NCBI GenBank assembly: GCA_019828545.1
Contig: JACVRA010000090.1
Span: 62,001-126,000 of the forward strand
Length of the DNA: 64,000 nt
Reading direction: 5' to 3'
DNA from: Paracamarosporium sp. OC-R06-R3
Taxonomy: Eukaryota; Ascomycota; Dothideomycetes; Pleosporales; Didymosphaeriaceae
Part shown: piece by piece, positions 31,485 through 42,297 of the stretch
Numbering within the stretch: position 1 is the stretch's first letter
How the letters are laid out: each line of letters opens with the position of its first letter
Translations under genes and position numbers: made by a program
The notes under the pieces: model-generated
Told to the model about the DNA's origin: nothing
The model's input: the letters and a program-made list of their open reading frames with translations, nothing else
The model's database searches: none

Positions 31485-34281
31485 ATGAGCGACGACCTCA
31501 ATGCGCTGCTAAAGAAGTTGACCCTTGACGAGAAGATCTCATTGCTGTCTGCAAAGAATGTTTGGGAGACGCCTGATATTGACAGGGTTGGCATCCCATC
31601 GCTAAAGGTGCGTACATATACCCACGTGGGTAGCCGAAAAAGGGTTACAGGACCGGATGCTTGTTTGCACGTCTACTGCCAATGTGCTTTCGCAGGTTCA
31701 TCCAAGTACCATGGTTGAAACCATACTGGCCTTTCATTGTACACGCGGATATTTTTTTGCCTGCGCTATTATCTACATATTATTTGTTGTCTTCCATCAC
31801 TCTTAAAGAATGCAACTCATGGCGATTAGGTCACAGATGGCCCCAACGGCGCTCGAGGAGGAGAATTTTTCGATGGTACAACAGCGGCCTGCTTTCCAGC
31901 CTGCGTATCGCTTGCCGCAACCTTCAATCGCTCCCTTTCGCGACAAGTCGGCCGTGCACTAGGGCAAGAAGCCATAACAAAAGGCGCCTATGTCGTTCTA
32001 GGGCCAACGGTATGCTGTCACCGCTCTCCGTTGGGAGGTCGTAAGTGCTCATCCTCCTCCTAAGTACCCCTCATTCTAATCGCTGTAATTAGGCAACTTC
32101 GAAGCTTTCTCCGAAGATCCGTTCCTGAGTGGAGACCTAGCCAGCGAGTATGTGAAGGGCTTGCAGGACGAGCGCGTCGCAGCGACAGTGAAGCACTTCT
32201 TAGCCAACGAGCAGGATACCCGGAGATTCTCAGTAAATGAGAAGATATCCGAGAGAGCATTAAGAGAAATCTACCTCAAGCCTTTCGAGATGGTAGCCAA
32301 GCAAGCGGATCCCTGGTGTTTCATGTCCAGCTATCCCAAGATTAACGGAAAACATGTCGATGCGCAGTCCAAGTTCCTTACAGATATCCTACGCAAACAA
32401 TGGGGTTACGAGGGTATGGTAATGTCTGATTGGGGCGCCGCAAGTACCGTTGACGGTGTGAAGTACGGGATGGATATGGAGATGCCTGGTCCCCCTCGCC
32501 AGCGCACACCCGAGGCAGTCCACAAGGCGCTGCAGTCAGGCCAAGTATCCGAAGCCGACATCGACGCGCGTGTTCTTTCTACTCTCAAGCTCTTGAAGAA
32601 GGTGGGCAAATTTGACGACCGAAAAGATACACCAAAGGAGCGGGCGGTCGATCGCCCGGAGCATCGAGCGCTGATAAGGAAAGCTGGTGCTGAAGGTCTT
32701 GTTCTGCTAAAGAACGACCGTAACATACTCCCGATTGATACAAAGAAAACAAGGAAAATCGCCCTGCTTGGCCCGCTGGCTAAGTACGCAGCTGCACACG
32801 GAGGAGGCAGCGCAAGCTTAAACTGTCATTACAAAGTTACTCCATATGATGCCTTCGTCAATCGGCTAGATAAAGATGTAAAAATCACCCACGGCAAGGG
32901 CGCACATATCTTCAGAGTATACCCTGATCTCGAAGCCGGTTGCACGAACTCTAAGGGTAATGCGGGTTTCCTTGCAGATTACTACATGGAGCTTGACATT
33001 GACAAGGGGAAGTCGTTCCGCAGCGAGGAGTTCCCCCGTGGCAGCTTGAACACACTGATGAACACGAATGTTACGGGTTGCCAGTCCGTGCGCCTCACCA
33101 CCACCTACAAGCCCCCTGTCACTGGCGACCATTACCTCAGCTTCTCTGGCTTGGGTCCGTCGAAACTGTTCATCAACGGCGAACTAGCCGCGGAACAGTC
33201 TGGGCCTATAAAAGATGCCATGGGTTTCTTCCTCGGTGTACAGGATGAGGTCCGTGTCCAGTATCACTTCGAAGAAGGAAAGGAATACGCCATAGTTGCT
33301 GAAACACATCCTTCACCCATATCTAACTCAGAGCTTTACCTCATGGATAACCAATGCTCCATCCATCTCGGATTTATCTCACAGTCCGAAATGGAGCAAG
33401 ATGTTCTTTCCGAGGCTATGGAGCTCGCAAAGGATGCAGACGTTGCTGTTGTGTTTGTGGGTAATACCACGCAATGGGAAACAGAAGGTCAGGACCTCTC
33501 ATCTATGACGCTACCGGCAGACGGCTCACAAAATACACTCATCGCCTCGGTCGTCGCTGCAAACCCCAATACTATAGTAGTGAACACTACAGGTGTTCCG
33601 GTCGAGCTTCCTTGGTTCGACAAAGTCCCCGCTCTCATCCAGGCATGGTATGCGGGACAGGAAACGGGCAACGCTATCCTCGACGTTTTACTAGGCGAGA
33701 CGAGTCCGAGTGGAAAACTCCCTATTAGCTGGCCTGTTAAGTATGAACATACAGGGTGCTACGGGAATTTCGGTCTCGACAGTTACGACAGTAGAGAAGT
33801 AGAATATGTTGAAGGTGTATTTGTCGGATACAGATGGTTCGACAAGCAGTTTGGTGGTGAGAAGGAGGTCCGGTTTCCGTTTGGCTACGGACTCAACTAT
33901 ACACAGTTTGAAGTTAAGAATGCAAAGGTAGATGGGAGTGTTGAGGAGGGTGTGAGGGTGATTGCGGCGGTGAAAAACTTAGGGGCGGTTTCAGGCGCAG
34001 AGACAGTGCAGCTATACATAGAGCCGCCGGTAGAGGAGGGCGTGGAGAGGCCGGTCAAGGAGCTAGTTGGGTTCGCCAAAGTGGAGTTGCAGCCTGGAGA
34101 AGAGAAAGAGATAGAGGTCCGGTTTCGGAAACAGGGTGCGGCATATTGGGAGGAGAAATTAGACAAGTGGAGAGTGAGTAAGGGCGTGTACGGCGTGTTG
34201 GTTGCCACGAGTTCAGCACCGACGGATGTGAAGGCAAGGCTGGAGGTGGTAGTGGAGAAGGACATTACGTTCGAGCCTTGA
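31485..34281 (+). CDS. GH3 beta-glucosidase with PA14 domain, intracellular
   Basis: Hydrolyses terminal beta-glucosyl residues with retention. Exons 31485-31607, 31830-32040 and 32093-34281 give 840 residues. No signal peptide is present (MSDDLNALLKKLTLDEKISLL), so it should act inside the cell. The order is the GH3 N-terminal barrel (VTDGPNGARGGEFF, SPLGGRNFEAFSEDPFLSG, VKHFLANEQ, nucleophile Asp in MVMSDWGA near residue 224), then the alpha/beta sandwich (GLVLLKNDRNILPI, LLGPLA) interrupted by a PA14 domain (FLADYYMELDI...HYLSFSGLGPSKLFINGE), then the acid/base region TTQWETEGQDLSSM, YAGQETGNAILDVLLGE, and a fibronectin-III-like C-terminus (FPFGYGLNYTQFE...). This is the Kluyveromyces BglI-like layout. 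The first intron (222 nt) is about four times the local norm. Its partner is the divergent MFS transporter. Confidence 0.92.
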
Positions 34282-34604
34282 TATCGCCTTGAAATCGCCT
34301 TGAAACGGATATCGGAGGCGGTCACGGGCCCCGGCAAGGGTCCAAGCTGGCCTTCAAAGTTGCCCCATGTGGTTTCGTCGCGACCGTTGCGGCTGGAGGT
34401 GTGGAGAGGAGTCAACTCCGAACATTCGGGCCGGAGCTAAGCGAGAAAACTAGACTCGTTCACGATACATGACATCAGACTAGTGTAACACTAACCAACA
34501 CCTCTTTTGCACGTGCACACGTTACACGCCCCTGACGCCGGCATCCATATATATTTGCTGGTACCGAAACTTTCTACACGCGATATACGCCTCATTTTTT
34601 CACC
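34282..34604. other. Short intergenic region with aminotransferase promoter
   Basis: A TATATAT stretch near 34547 lies about 50 bp before the next ATG. Nothing else recognised. Confidence 0.4.
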
Positions 34605-36059
34605 ATGTCTCTCTACAAAGGTGCTGCCCTGCGAAGGGTTGTTGTTCCCTCGTCTGTCCGCATCCCTTCATCTAAGCGCGCATTTTCAGTCAGCATGCCA
34701 CACGCCGAAGAGCAAACCTTCGATGCCGCCGCCTTTGGCGAGAAGCACATCACAAAGGGCATTGGGCGTCTTACCAAACATGTCTTCGAGGAAGGAAAGG
34801 GAACCTATGTTACCACCGATAAAGGCGTCAAGCTCCTCGACATGACTTCCGGCATCGGCGTCGTCAATCTAGGCCACTGCCACCCCAAGGTCAGCGAGGC
34901 TGCCGCAAAGCAATGCATGAAGATCACCCACGCTCAAGTCAACATCGGCTTCAGCTCTGCCCAGATTGGCCTTCTCCGCGAGCTTATCCCCATTCTCCCG
35001 CATCCCTCTCTGGACACCGTCTTCCTATGGAACTCCGGCGCCGAGGCTGTCGAAGCAGCCGTCAAACTTGCAAGAGCAGCAACCAAAAAGCAGAACATCA
35101 TCGTCATGCAAGGCTCCTACCATGGACGCACATCGGCCACCGCCGCGATGACGCGCAGCAAGACCATCTACGGAGAAGGCCACGGTCCGTTGATGACCGG
35201 CGTTTTCGCCACCGCGTTCCCATACTACTCTCAGTTCGGCCTTCCTAGTGATACGCCCATCGAAAAACTTGTGGAGCAGTCCCTCTTCCAGCTCAAGCTC
35301 ACCCTCTCACAGCAAACCGCGCCCTCAGATACAGCAGCAATCATTTTGGAGCCCATTCTTGGCGAGGGTGGCTACGTCCCCGCACCCCCCGCATTCCTGG
35401 AGGGTCTCCGCAAAGTCTGCGACGAACACGGTATCCTTCTTATCTGCGACGAAGTCCAGTCTGGCATGGGCCGCACAGGCACCATGTTCGCCATTGAGGA
35501 CAGCGGCGTACGACCAGATATTTTGATCTTCGCCAAGGGCATTGCGAACGGATTCCCACTCAGTGGTATCGCGAGCACCAACGAAATCATGAGCCGCCAA
35601 AAGCCGGGCACCATGGGTGGCACGTACGCCGGTAATGCCGTGGCCTGTGCAGCTGCCAAGGCCGTTATCGAAGTCTTCCGCGAGGAAAATGTCTTGGATA
35701 ACGTCGCCGCTCGCTCAAAGCAATTATTCGGATTCCTGAACGACCTCAAGAACTCCGGAAGCAAGGCCGGAAACCTCATCCAGGATGTCCGCGGAAGAGG
35801 ATTGATGATCGGCGTGCAATTCCAGGATGCGGATGTTATTGCGCAATCACAGAACGAGGCGGCGAGGAAGAAGGGAGGCGCAGGACAAATCGCGCCCAAG
35901 GTCGTGCAGGAGTGCGTCAAGAGGGATATGCTGCTCCTAAGCACTTCCGTATTCGACGTCCTGAGGTTCATCCCGCCGCTTACCATCAGCGAGGCGGAGA
36001 TGCAGGAGGCGTGCCGGATTTTCGGCGAGGCTTTGGAGGCCGTGGCGAAGGATTTGTAA
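34605..36059 (+). CDS. Class III PLP aminotransferase with mitochondrial presequence (GABA/acetylornithine-type)
   Basis: PLP-dependent omega-amino-group transfer; the exact substrate is not assignable. It is a single exon of 484 residues, unlike its intron-rich neighbours. The N-terminal ~30 residues (MSLYKGAALRRVVVPSSVR...KRAFSVSM) look like a matrix presequence. Class III features: TSGIGVVNLGHCHPKV, FLWNSGAEAVEAAVKLAR, MQGSYHGRTSATAAMT, IILEPILGEGGYVP, LLICDEVQSGMGRTG (PLP-binding Asp-Glu), the Schiff-base Lys in IFAKGIANGFPLSG, and GGTYAGNAVACAAA. It resembles bacterial GabT-type 4-aminobutyrate transaminases more than the usual eukaryotic GatA. Alternatives are an acetylornithine or beta-alanine/alanine-glyoxylate-2-like enzyme. 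The ATG at 34605 is the first in the frame; an internal Met at ~31 could serve a cytosolic form. Confidence 0.9.
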   Translation: MSLYKGAALRRVVVPSSVRIPSSKRAFSVSMPHAEEQTFDAAAFGEKHITKGIGRLTKHVFEEGKGTYVTTDKGVKLLDMTSGIGVVNLGHCHPKVSEAAAKQCMKITHAQVNIGFSSAQIGLLRELIPILPHPSLDTVFLWNSGAEAVEAAVKLARAATKKQNIIVMQGSYHGRTSATAAMTRSKTIYGEGHGPLMTGVFATAFPYYSQFGLPSDTPIEKLVEQSLFQLKLTLSQQTAPSDTAAIILEPILGEGGYVPAPPAFLEGLRKVCDEHGILLICDEVQSGMGRTGTMFAIEDSGVRPDILIFAKGIANGFPLSGIASTNEIMSRQKPGTMGGTYAGNAVACAAAKAVIEVFREENVLDNVAARSKQLFGFLNDLKNSGSKAGNLIQDVRGRGLMIGVQFQDADVIAQSQNEAARKKGGAGQIAPKVVQECVKRDMLLLSTSVFDVLRFIPPLTISEAEMQEACRIFGEALEAVAKDL

Positions 36060-37014
36060 ATATTTTTCTTCCGTCCTTTTACTTCGGTTTGGTTTTTTGA
36101 GCGCTTTTACCCCGTTGGATAATTAGGGGAGTTAGCTTTATGAATGTATGTGAAATGTGTTAAGTTGGTTGAGTCATGAGAAGAATAGACATGGTATTTT
36201 TCAAAGGACATGTTCAATTTTGATGCTCGCTTGACGGATGGTTTGTGAAGATGGTGCTGAAGTGCCAAACATTGCGTATGGCAGAAATACAAGTATATAC
36301 AACAAATGAATCGAATTCTAGTAGCCATTTACAGTTCACCTGTGACTTTTTCTGCGTACAAGCACATCTCCAACTGACCTCGAGCACAATGTCAAAAGCA
36401 CAATCGTACATGAAGAGAGAGTTCAAATATTATCTTGCGTATTTACAAACCTCCCCCCTGACCCTACATTTTAGAGTTGACTTTAGACCTGACCATAGAA
36501 GTAGAATAGTACTTCTAGATTATCTTATTGATTGATTGATTTGTACACCCAACACGACACTACGAAGACTCGTTCTTCTACACACCACATGAGATACATA
36601 CATACTTGCACGCAGCGCTTCCCCGGAGAAACTGAGAGGTTTACTCACCGATCGGGATCGACTTGTCCTACCAAAGCTCGTGGACTATTGTAGTCGCTGA
36701 GGGGTAACTGTCATGGCGGGCCTTGAGAATGCGGCTAAAAGCTGTTCTTCAAGAAATTATCCCGTTATGGGTATTTCTGGAATGAAATTTTTGTGGGGAG
36801 GAAAAAGGGGTAGATTTCCTAGTTTGTTCCTGAGTGTATCGCATCATAGATATAATTGTAGGAACATAATATGCCTATGATTCTGTGTATAGAACGTTTG
36901 CGTACCTATTCAAATTCAATGCTATACTTAACATACCAGAAACATGACTGCTAAAGGTGAGCCTGTGGTTCATGCATAAGCATAGGAAGGGATAACGCTC
37001 AGTCTAAAGAGCAC
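36060..37014. other. Intergenic, 0.96 kb, A/T-rich
   Basis: Convergent 3' flanks. Short (TGAT)n at 36527-36541. Open frames in this A/T-rich stretch (e.g. 36245-36535) have no coding signature. Confidence 0.45.
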
Positions 37015-38096
37015 CTAAAGGTGTTCTGGTGGAAAATAGATATTCCAGTATTTGTAATCCGGAGGCGAGCATCCTCCTCCACGTGTTCCCTGAGCTGTGT
37101 CCCACCTGCAAATCCGAAGATCGAACCAGCGAAAAGGTGCACTTGTCGCTATGTGGAGTCCCAGATCGTTGAGCAACTTGTGAATTCGACGCAAACTCTT
37201 AGCCCTGTTGTCCCGCCAATCCAGCGTAGCCTCCTCTTTGAGGCTTATCAACAATATCCATGTCCCAACGTGGCTTCGCCAACCGGACTCAGTGTACCTT
37301 ACAGCTGGGGACCTAAACTTGACGCACTCAATATCGCGCAGCTTGTATTTTTCCCAGCCTGGATGAATGCGAAAGATATCAATGAGCTTGCTGAGGATCC
37401 AAGACTCGTAAGTAAAGTAATCATCCCTGAATTCGACATTCAAGCGTGGGCACTTGCGCAATATGTCTATTGTGGAAAGGAAGGAGTAGTCGTGGGGTTC
37501 AGACCATTTAGGGTAATTGTCAATTGCAATTTTGAGTGGCGTTTGTCGCCGCTCTAACTCGTTCACAATGATTGGGCCAAAGGAGTAGCAATCTTCAAGA
37601 AATTGGGAGAAATCTTCAAGTCGAAATCGATGACCCGATATCAGCGGTATATACAAGGGCAGTAATTCTTCTCGGACTTCCTTGTAAGCCTTAGCAAAGC
37701 TGAAGACGCACATCCAAGCATCACGAGTAGCGGGGTGCTGGAGCAACTCGGCGTAAATTTGGTTGCGGATTTCTATGAGTGCAATGTTAGTGACATCATC
37801 AAGTAGGGGTAAGTGCTATACATACCACCTGGAAGAGCGAGGAAGCCTTTCTTCTTTGGCTTTCGGGGCTTTCCGACTGGAACGTACATGCTGGTGTTAT
37901 AGTTCCTCAATCCTTCTAACGCTGTTGTGACAGCAGTGTTGGAAAGTCCATTCTTGAGCCTGGTAATCATCCGAGCCTGCTGGCCTTTCTTCTTTTGCTT
38001 CTTGCTACGGTCCATTACGAATGCCTTGGAAGGTATCCTATCCGGTTCGATGGATGAGACTGTACTGTTGCTGATCAGCTCGTATTCCTGACTCAT
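37015..38096 (-). CDS. Uncharacterised protein with fungal LPGEIRNQIY (2EXR/F-box-like) motif
   Basis: Function unknown. Exons 38096-37826 and 37772-37015 (53-nt intron, GTATGT...CATAG) give 342 residues. A polar, Lys-rich N-terminus (DRSKKQKKKGQQARM, KPRKPKKKG) could carry a nuclear signal. The splice junction creates FLALPGEIRNQIYAELL, the hallmark opening of a large fungal group (2EXR/DUF7730-like) whose first helix resembles an F-box. YKEVREELLPLYI and a ~30-residue FRLEDFSQFLEDCYSF segment follow, also typical of the group. These genes are expanded in Dothideomycetes and are mostly uncharacterised. A TATATATAA stretch near 38211-38220 lies ~115 bp upstream. Confidence 0.75.
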
Positions 38097-39775
38097 AGAG
38101 TATTTCCGGGAGTTTACCTCAGTAGACCTCAGAGTTGAGGGTCGGGAGTCGAGAATTGAGCGTGGAAGTTGTTGGGGGATTTGTGTGTGATCAACGGTAT
38201 GGATCTATGGTTTATATATAATCATTCGACAGCCGCTGGTGAATTCGTATAGAACCATGCACATTTCATAATCGGTGAGATGGGTAGTATATACGTGACT
38301 CGAACTTTTTCAAGGTCTATGCATAGTTGCTGTACATAGACGAAAGTGAAGGTGTAGTATCGTGTATGCAGAACATTGCTTCCTCGCGAAGTAAACAGAC
38401 GAACCATCTCCAGGAGCAGCGTAGGGTGATTGGTGATTGACTGGTGGATTTCTGAAGACTGTTGTCTCCTTTGCTGAAGACCATCACTGAGACAAAAATG
38501 CTTAGCGAGACTTTTGACAACATGCTCCAATTTGACATACCGCTATACCAAGTAGATAAATCTGCTGCTGTCCACCCCGGTACAACGCCGCGACAGACCG
38601 AGGAACGGTCCTCGAGCCCTACCGAACCATATGACTGCAAAGCCACGACTGGAATCATGACTACGAAACGTCACAAATTTGACAATGTGTTCGAGGCGAT
38701 CTATGACCGGCGCCAGACTACGTTGTGAAGACATGCGAAACAATTCAACGTACATCAGCATGTTTTGATCTGGGGTTCGGAGTGTGACTGATGATGTCAA
38801 TCTACCGCCACATGGACGAACAGAAGACAAGCAGTCGATAACCTTATGGTACATAAAAATAAAATGCAATTAGAAAGAAGATATGAGAAATCGTTCTTCA
38901 AGTCGAGAGACCACAAAGCCTTTTAACAAGCCCCAGGTATTTGATTTCACATACAACCATTACAACCCCCCAGAACACTAATAAAGAAACTCATTGTCAA
39001 GACTTTTGTAATAATGCGCTTGATATATTCTCAATACAAGCATGCACTTTACCAAACGAAACAAACCCAAACACAGCGTTTTGTACAACCTATCATCGAC
39101 CCCAGTCGTAGCAACAAACCTACCCCAATATCTCTAGCGAAATCGAACCAGTGCAAACAAACATGCTACCTGCACTCATCGCTCCCCCCTCCCCCTCCTA
39201 CCACAGCACAACATAACGACTCTCACCCAAACCTAACGCATCATCCTACTACACCCATCCCATCCCTCCCTGCCGCACCCCTCCCACCGCACCTACGCAA
39301 CGCATGAAAACACGCCACATTCAATTCCACAGCACGGCAAGTATCCGCGTCAAGTGCGAAACTTACAAATTACATCGGGTGATACGTAGACTTCTGCTAT
39401 CTTTATTGTGTCGGTTTTAGAAGAGTGGGGCGGATGTTGGTAGGTGTAGATGTGCGTTGGTAGTAGGTGGTTTGGTGGGTAGGGGAAGGCGAGGGGTAGG
39501 TGTGTGGTCTATGGGGATAAGGGGTAGGGAGGATCCTGGAGTGGTGGTGTCTGTGTACATCGTGTGGTCTCCACTGCACGATGTCGACGTGATATCGCGA
39601 GTGAGCTTGCTTAGCGATCCGTGGTTTAAGATCTAGCAAGTCAGCATGTATGCTGTGATCAACAAATGAGACACAAAAAAGCATCGATTCAACTTAAAAA
39701 CAATGCGTACTTCGAATCGAATTACAACTATGCTGTCTACGCTATGCATACCGTCTAGAACGACCATCTATCTAT
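38097..39775. other. Intergenic, 1.7 kb, with a possible small ORF and strand-skewed tracts
   Basis: Holds the promoter of the LPGEIRNQIY gene and the 3' flank of the subtilase gene. A 76-codon ATG frame is noted separately. Bases 39187-39297 are C/A-rich and 39418-39545 are G/T-rich on the plus strand, opposite skews separated by ~120 bp. No RNA gene is recognised. Confidence 0.4.
38498..38728 (+). CDS. Possible small hypothetical protein (76 residues)
   Basis: ATG-initiated frame MLSETFDNMLQFDIPLYQ... to RRQTTL, with no domain and no signal peptide. It contains two similar short pieces (FDNMLQFDIPLY and FDNVFEAIYDR). Overlapping minus-strand frames of similar length reduce confidence. No splice partners were found. 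Confidence 0.2.
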   Translation: MLSETFDNMLQFDIPLYQVDKSAAVHPGTTPRQTEERSSSPTEPYDCKATTGIMTTKRHKFDNVFEAIYDRRQTTL

Positions 39776-41503
39776 CTAGGCACCGCTCCCGTTATACACA
39801 AGCACGTTGTTGCTGCCCTTGACGTCGCCGACGACGCCCTGCTCGCCGAGAGCCAGGATGCGCTCAGTCACCGCCTTGGGGCTACCCAGGCCCTTCTCCA
39901 GAGCACGGAGATAGCACACGAGGCCGGAAACTAGCGGCGTGGCCATGCTGGTTCCGCTCTCGACCCTGCTTCCGGTGTCGCTCAGGTAGTCCGCGCTCCT
40001 GATCTCGTAGCCAGGCGCCCAGACGTCGAGCTCGGGTCCGTAGTTGCTGCCCTGGACGCCGGAGGAGCTGTCGACGCGCTGGCGCTGCTCGTTGGTGTAG
40101 CCGACGGTGAAGGCCTCGGCAAGACGCGCGGGGGACGTGTTTCCAATAGCGGCGTTCTCGTTTCCGGCGGCGGCGACGGTGAGGATGCCGTACTCGTAGA
40201 GGGCCTTGATGGCGGCGTCGAGCGTCTTGGAGCTGGTCCTTGCGCCGAAGCTCATGCTGAAGACGGCCGTTTCGTAAGTGCCCTTGACTTGCACATCTTT
40301 GAAAGCCCAGTCGAGACCGGCGAGGATGGAAGACATGGTGGCGCTGCCCGTGTCGAAGACTTTCACGTCGACGACGGAGGCCTTCTTTGCGACACCATAG
40401 GTCTTGCCGATCAGAGTGCCGGCAACGTGGGTGCCGTGGCCGGTGGCATCGTTGTTTCCGTCGGCAGCACCGGTGGTGGAGTTGGTGAGGGCGTTGATGC
40501 CGAATCGGACGCGGCCTTGGAACTCCTCATGCGTGGAACGGATTCCAGTGTCGAAGACATATGCGGTTGTTCCGTCACCTGCGGTTGGGTCATAGAGGTA
40601 AGAGTAAACAGTCGTGTCTTCGATGCCATTCTTGTGCGAGAGATCGGCCAAGCTCCAGAGGCTGTTTTGTTGGGTGGTCAAAGAGGAAGAGTTGTTTGGT
40701 GTTGTGCCGTTGGTCGAGGGCTTTCCGGGTGTGGCAGTGGTGGAAGGACGCGTGGAGAGGGCTGAAGTCGAGACGGCACTGGCACCAACGGAGGGAGAAA
40801 CAGACGTGTTGTTGCCAGTGGGGTATTTGCCGGTACCAGGCAGGCCGGTAGCATACGAAGACCCAGTAGGAGTCTGAATGGTTCCGCTCTGGTACGCGGA
40901 GCCACTCTGGTAGCCAGAGACACTTTGGTAGGCAGACGCGCTTGCGCTGGCAGAAGAAGGCGACGCAGGGCCAGCAGAGTACGAGGCAGAACCTCCAGCA
41001 ACAGGGTAAGGGTTGTTGCCGGCGATAGGCCAGTCGTCTCCCAGGTAGACATACTCATCGGGCTCTACAGCGACAACGTCGTCGAGCTTCTCAATCTCCT
41101 TGATGGTCTCGTCGTCGAAGTTGCCCACGTAAGCATGGAAGTTGCCATGGCCGACGGTGAAAGTGCGCTTGACACACTCGTCGAGATCGGCTCCAGGGGT
41201 GGAAGTGGCGACAGCATCGGCGGCGGCAGGAGCGTTCTCAGTGACGGTGGCAGTTACCGTAACCGTGTAGGTAGCGCCGCACTTGGCATCGCGTTTTTCA
41301 AAAAGGTTATTGACGTGCGCAGGAGCAGGGGCGGCATTGTTGCGGCGGGCAAGTCGCCTTACGGCTTCGTGATGCGCACTGATGGCTCCTGCATCGCTTC
41401 CCTGCTTCAACTGGACAATGTATCGCCCAGGGACCACCTTGGGCCGGTCGTCTGCGCACACGACGGCCGCGAGGCCCGTCAGAAAAAGTAAAGAGCGGAG
41501 CAT
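39776..41503 (-). CDS. Secreted subtilisin-like serine protease (S8A, proteinase K-like) with inserted spacers
   Basis: Extracellular endopeptidase. Single exon, 575 residues from the ATG at 41503; the frame extends upstream, but only this start gives a signal peptide (MLRSLLFLTGLAAVVCA). The inhibitor I9 prodomain starts at PGRYIVQLKQGSDAGAISAHHEAVRRLARR and resumes only at FTVGHGNFHAYVGNFDDETIKEIEKLDDVVAVEPDEYVYL; residues ~55-112 between them are a Val/Thr/Ala-rich insert with two cysteines. A ~115-residue Ser/Thr/Tyr/Gly-rich spacer (~165-280, with YQSxSxYQSGSAYQSG repeats) separates prodomain and protease. The catalytic triad is Asp318 (AYVFDTGI), His356 (GHGTHVAGT) and Ser519 (SGTSMATP), with oxyanion Asn448 (AAAGNEN). 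All catalytic residues are present. Confidence 0.92.
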   Translation of the reverse strand: MLRSLLFLTGLAAVVCADDRPKVVPGRYIVQLKQGSDAGAISAHHEAVRRLARRNNAAPAPAHVNNLFEKRDAKCGATYTVTVTATVTENAPAAADAVATSTPGADLDECVKRTFTVGHGNFHAYVGNFDDETIKEIEKLDDVVAVEPDEYVYLGDDWPIAGNNPYPVAGGSASYSAGPASPSSASASASAYQSVSGYQSGSAYQSGTIQTPTGSSYATGLPGTGKYPTGNNTSVSPSVGASAVSTSALSTRPSTTATPGKPSTNGTTPNNSSSLTTQQNSLWSLADLSHKNGIEDTTVYSYLYDPTAGDGTTAYVFDTGIRSTHEEFQGRVRFGINALTNSTTGAADGNNDATGHGTHVAGTLIGKTYGVAKKASVVDVKVFDTGSATMSSILAGLDWAFKDVQVKGTYETAVFSMSFGARTSSKTLDAAIKALYEYGILTVAAAGNENAAIGNTSPARLAEAFTVGYTNEQRQRVDSSSGVQGSNYGPELDVWAPGYEIRSADYLSDTGSRVESGTSMATPLVSGLVCYLRALEKGLGSPKAVTERILALGEQGVVGDVKGSNNVLVYNGSGA

Positions 41504-42297
41504 GGTGGTGAAGAGTGGATAGGGGAAATTGAATGAGTGGCTGTCCTGGGAGGACGGGTTCAAAGAGTGACTGCCCTGGCGGGTGAAGGGTGCGAGATTT
41601 CTCTGGGAACGGCGAAGGCGCGCGTCTTGAGGTTGCTGGCCTTTGTGGCGTCACCTCCCTATTGGTATCCACATGGGCTTACGACGGGCGCACGGTTCAT
41701 GTGGGCTTTGTTCCCACGTTCGTCGTCGATCACCATCTTGGACTGTGGATATCCTCCAACCCGAAATCCATGCTCACCAGTCTATTTTTGTTCGGGTCCT
41801 TTTTTTCGAGGCTGAGCAGTTGGTGTAGAATGTGACCGGCCTTTTTCTTTTTCTCTGCCCTGGCAAGCATCAAAATTACTCTTACGATAATCGCGTCAGC
41901 ATACCATGGTTCACCACGGGTAGCGGCACGCCGACCACTTGTACGAAGACAGCCCGCCAGCTTGTCATTTGTAAATTCAGGCGAGATTCCGTTGACTTTG
42001 TGCATCGACACTGCACATTTGTTGTACATCATAGCGTGACACAGCAGAATGCCGTGCACTCTACTCGGTGCCGCTTTCGTCGTACTCGGTACCTCCGTTG
42101 CTCGGTGGAACCTCGCGACATAATGTTCCAACATCGTATCCCTTACGCTTCACCCAGAATAACACCCAGTGGCTGATGCACTTGCATCTCAGACCATTTA
42201 ATTTCCACTGCCCATCTTGGTCACGCTTTGTCACGACGCAAGGGGGAAACCATGGTAGACGGTCTTCTATATATCTATCTTACAACATGGCAGACTC
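41504..42297. other. Intergenic: subtilase promoter and tlg2 3' flank
   Basis: 794 bp. Short frames on both strands overlap and show no domain. Nothing recognised. Confidence 0.45.

Noticed and set aside
40289..40877. Several plus-strand frames of 60-160 codons over the subtilase
   Set aside because: Antisense shadows of a GC-biased single-exon gene with an intact catalytic triad on the other strand.
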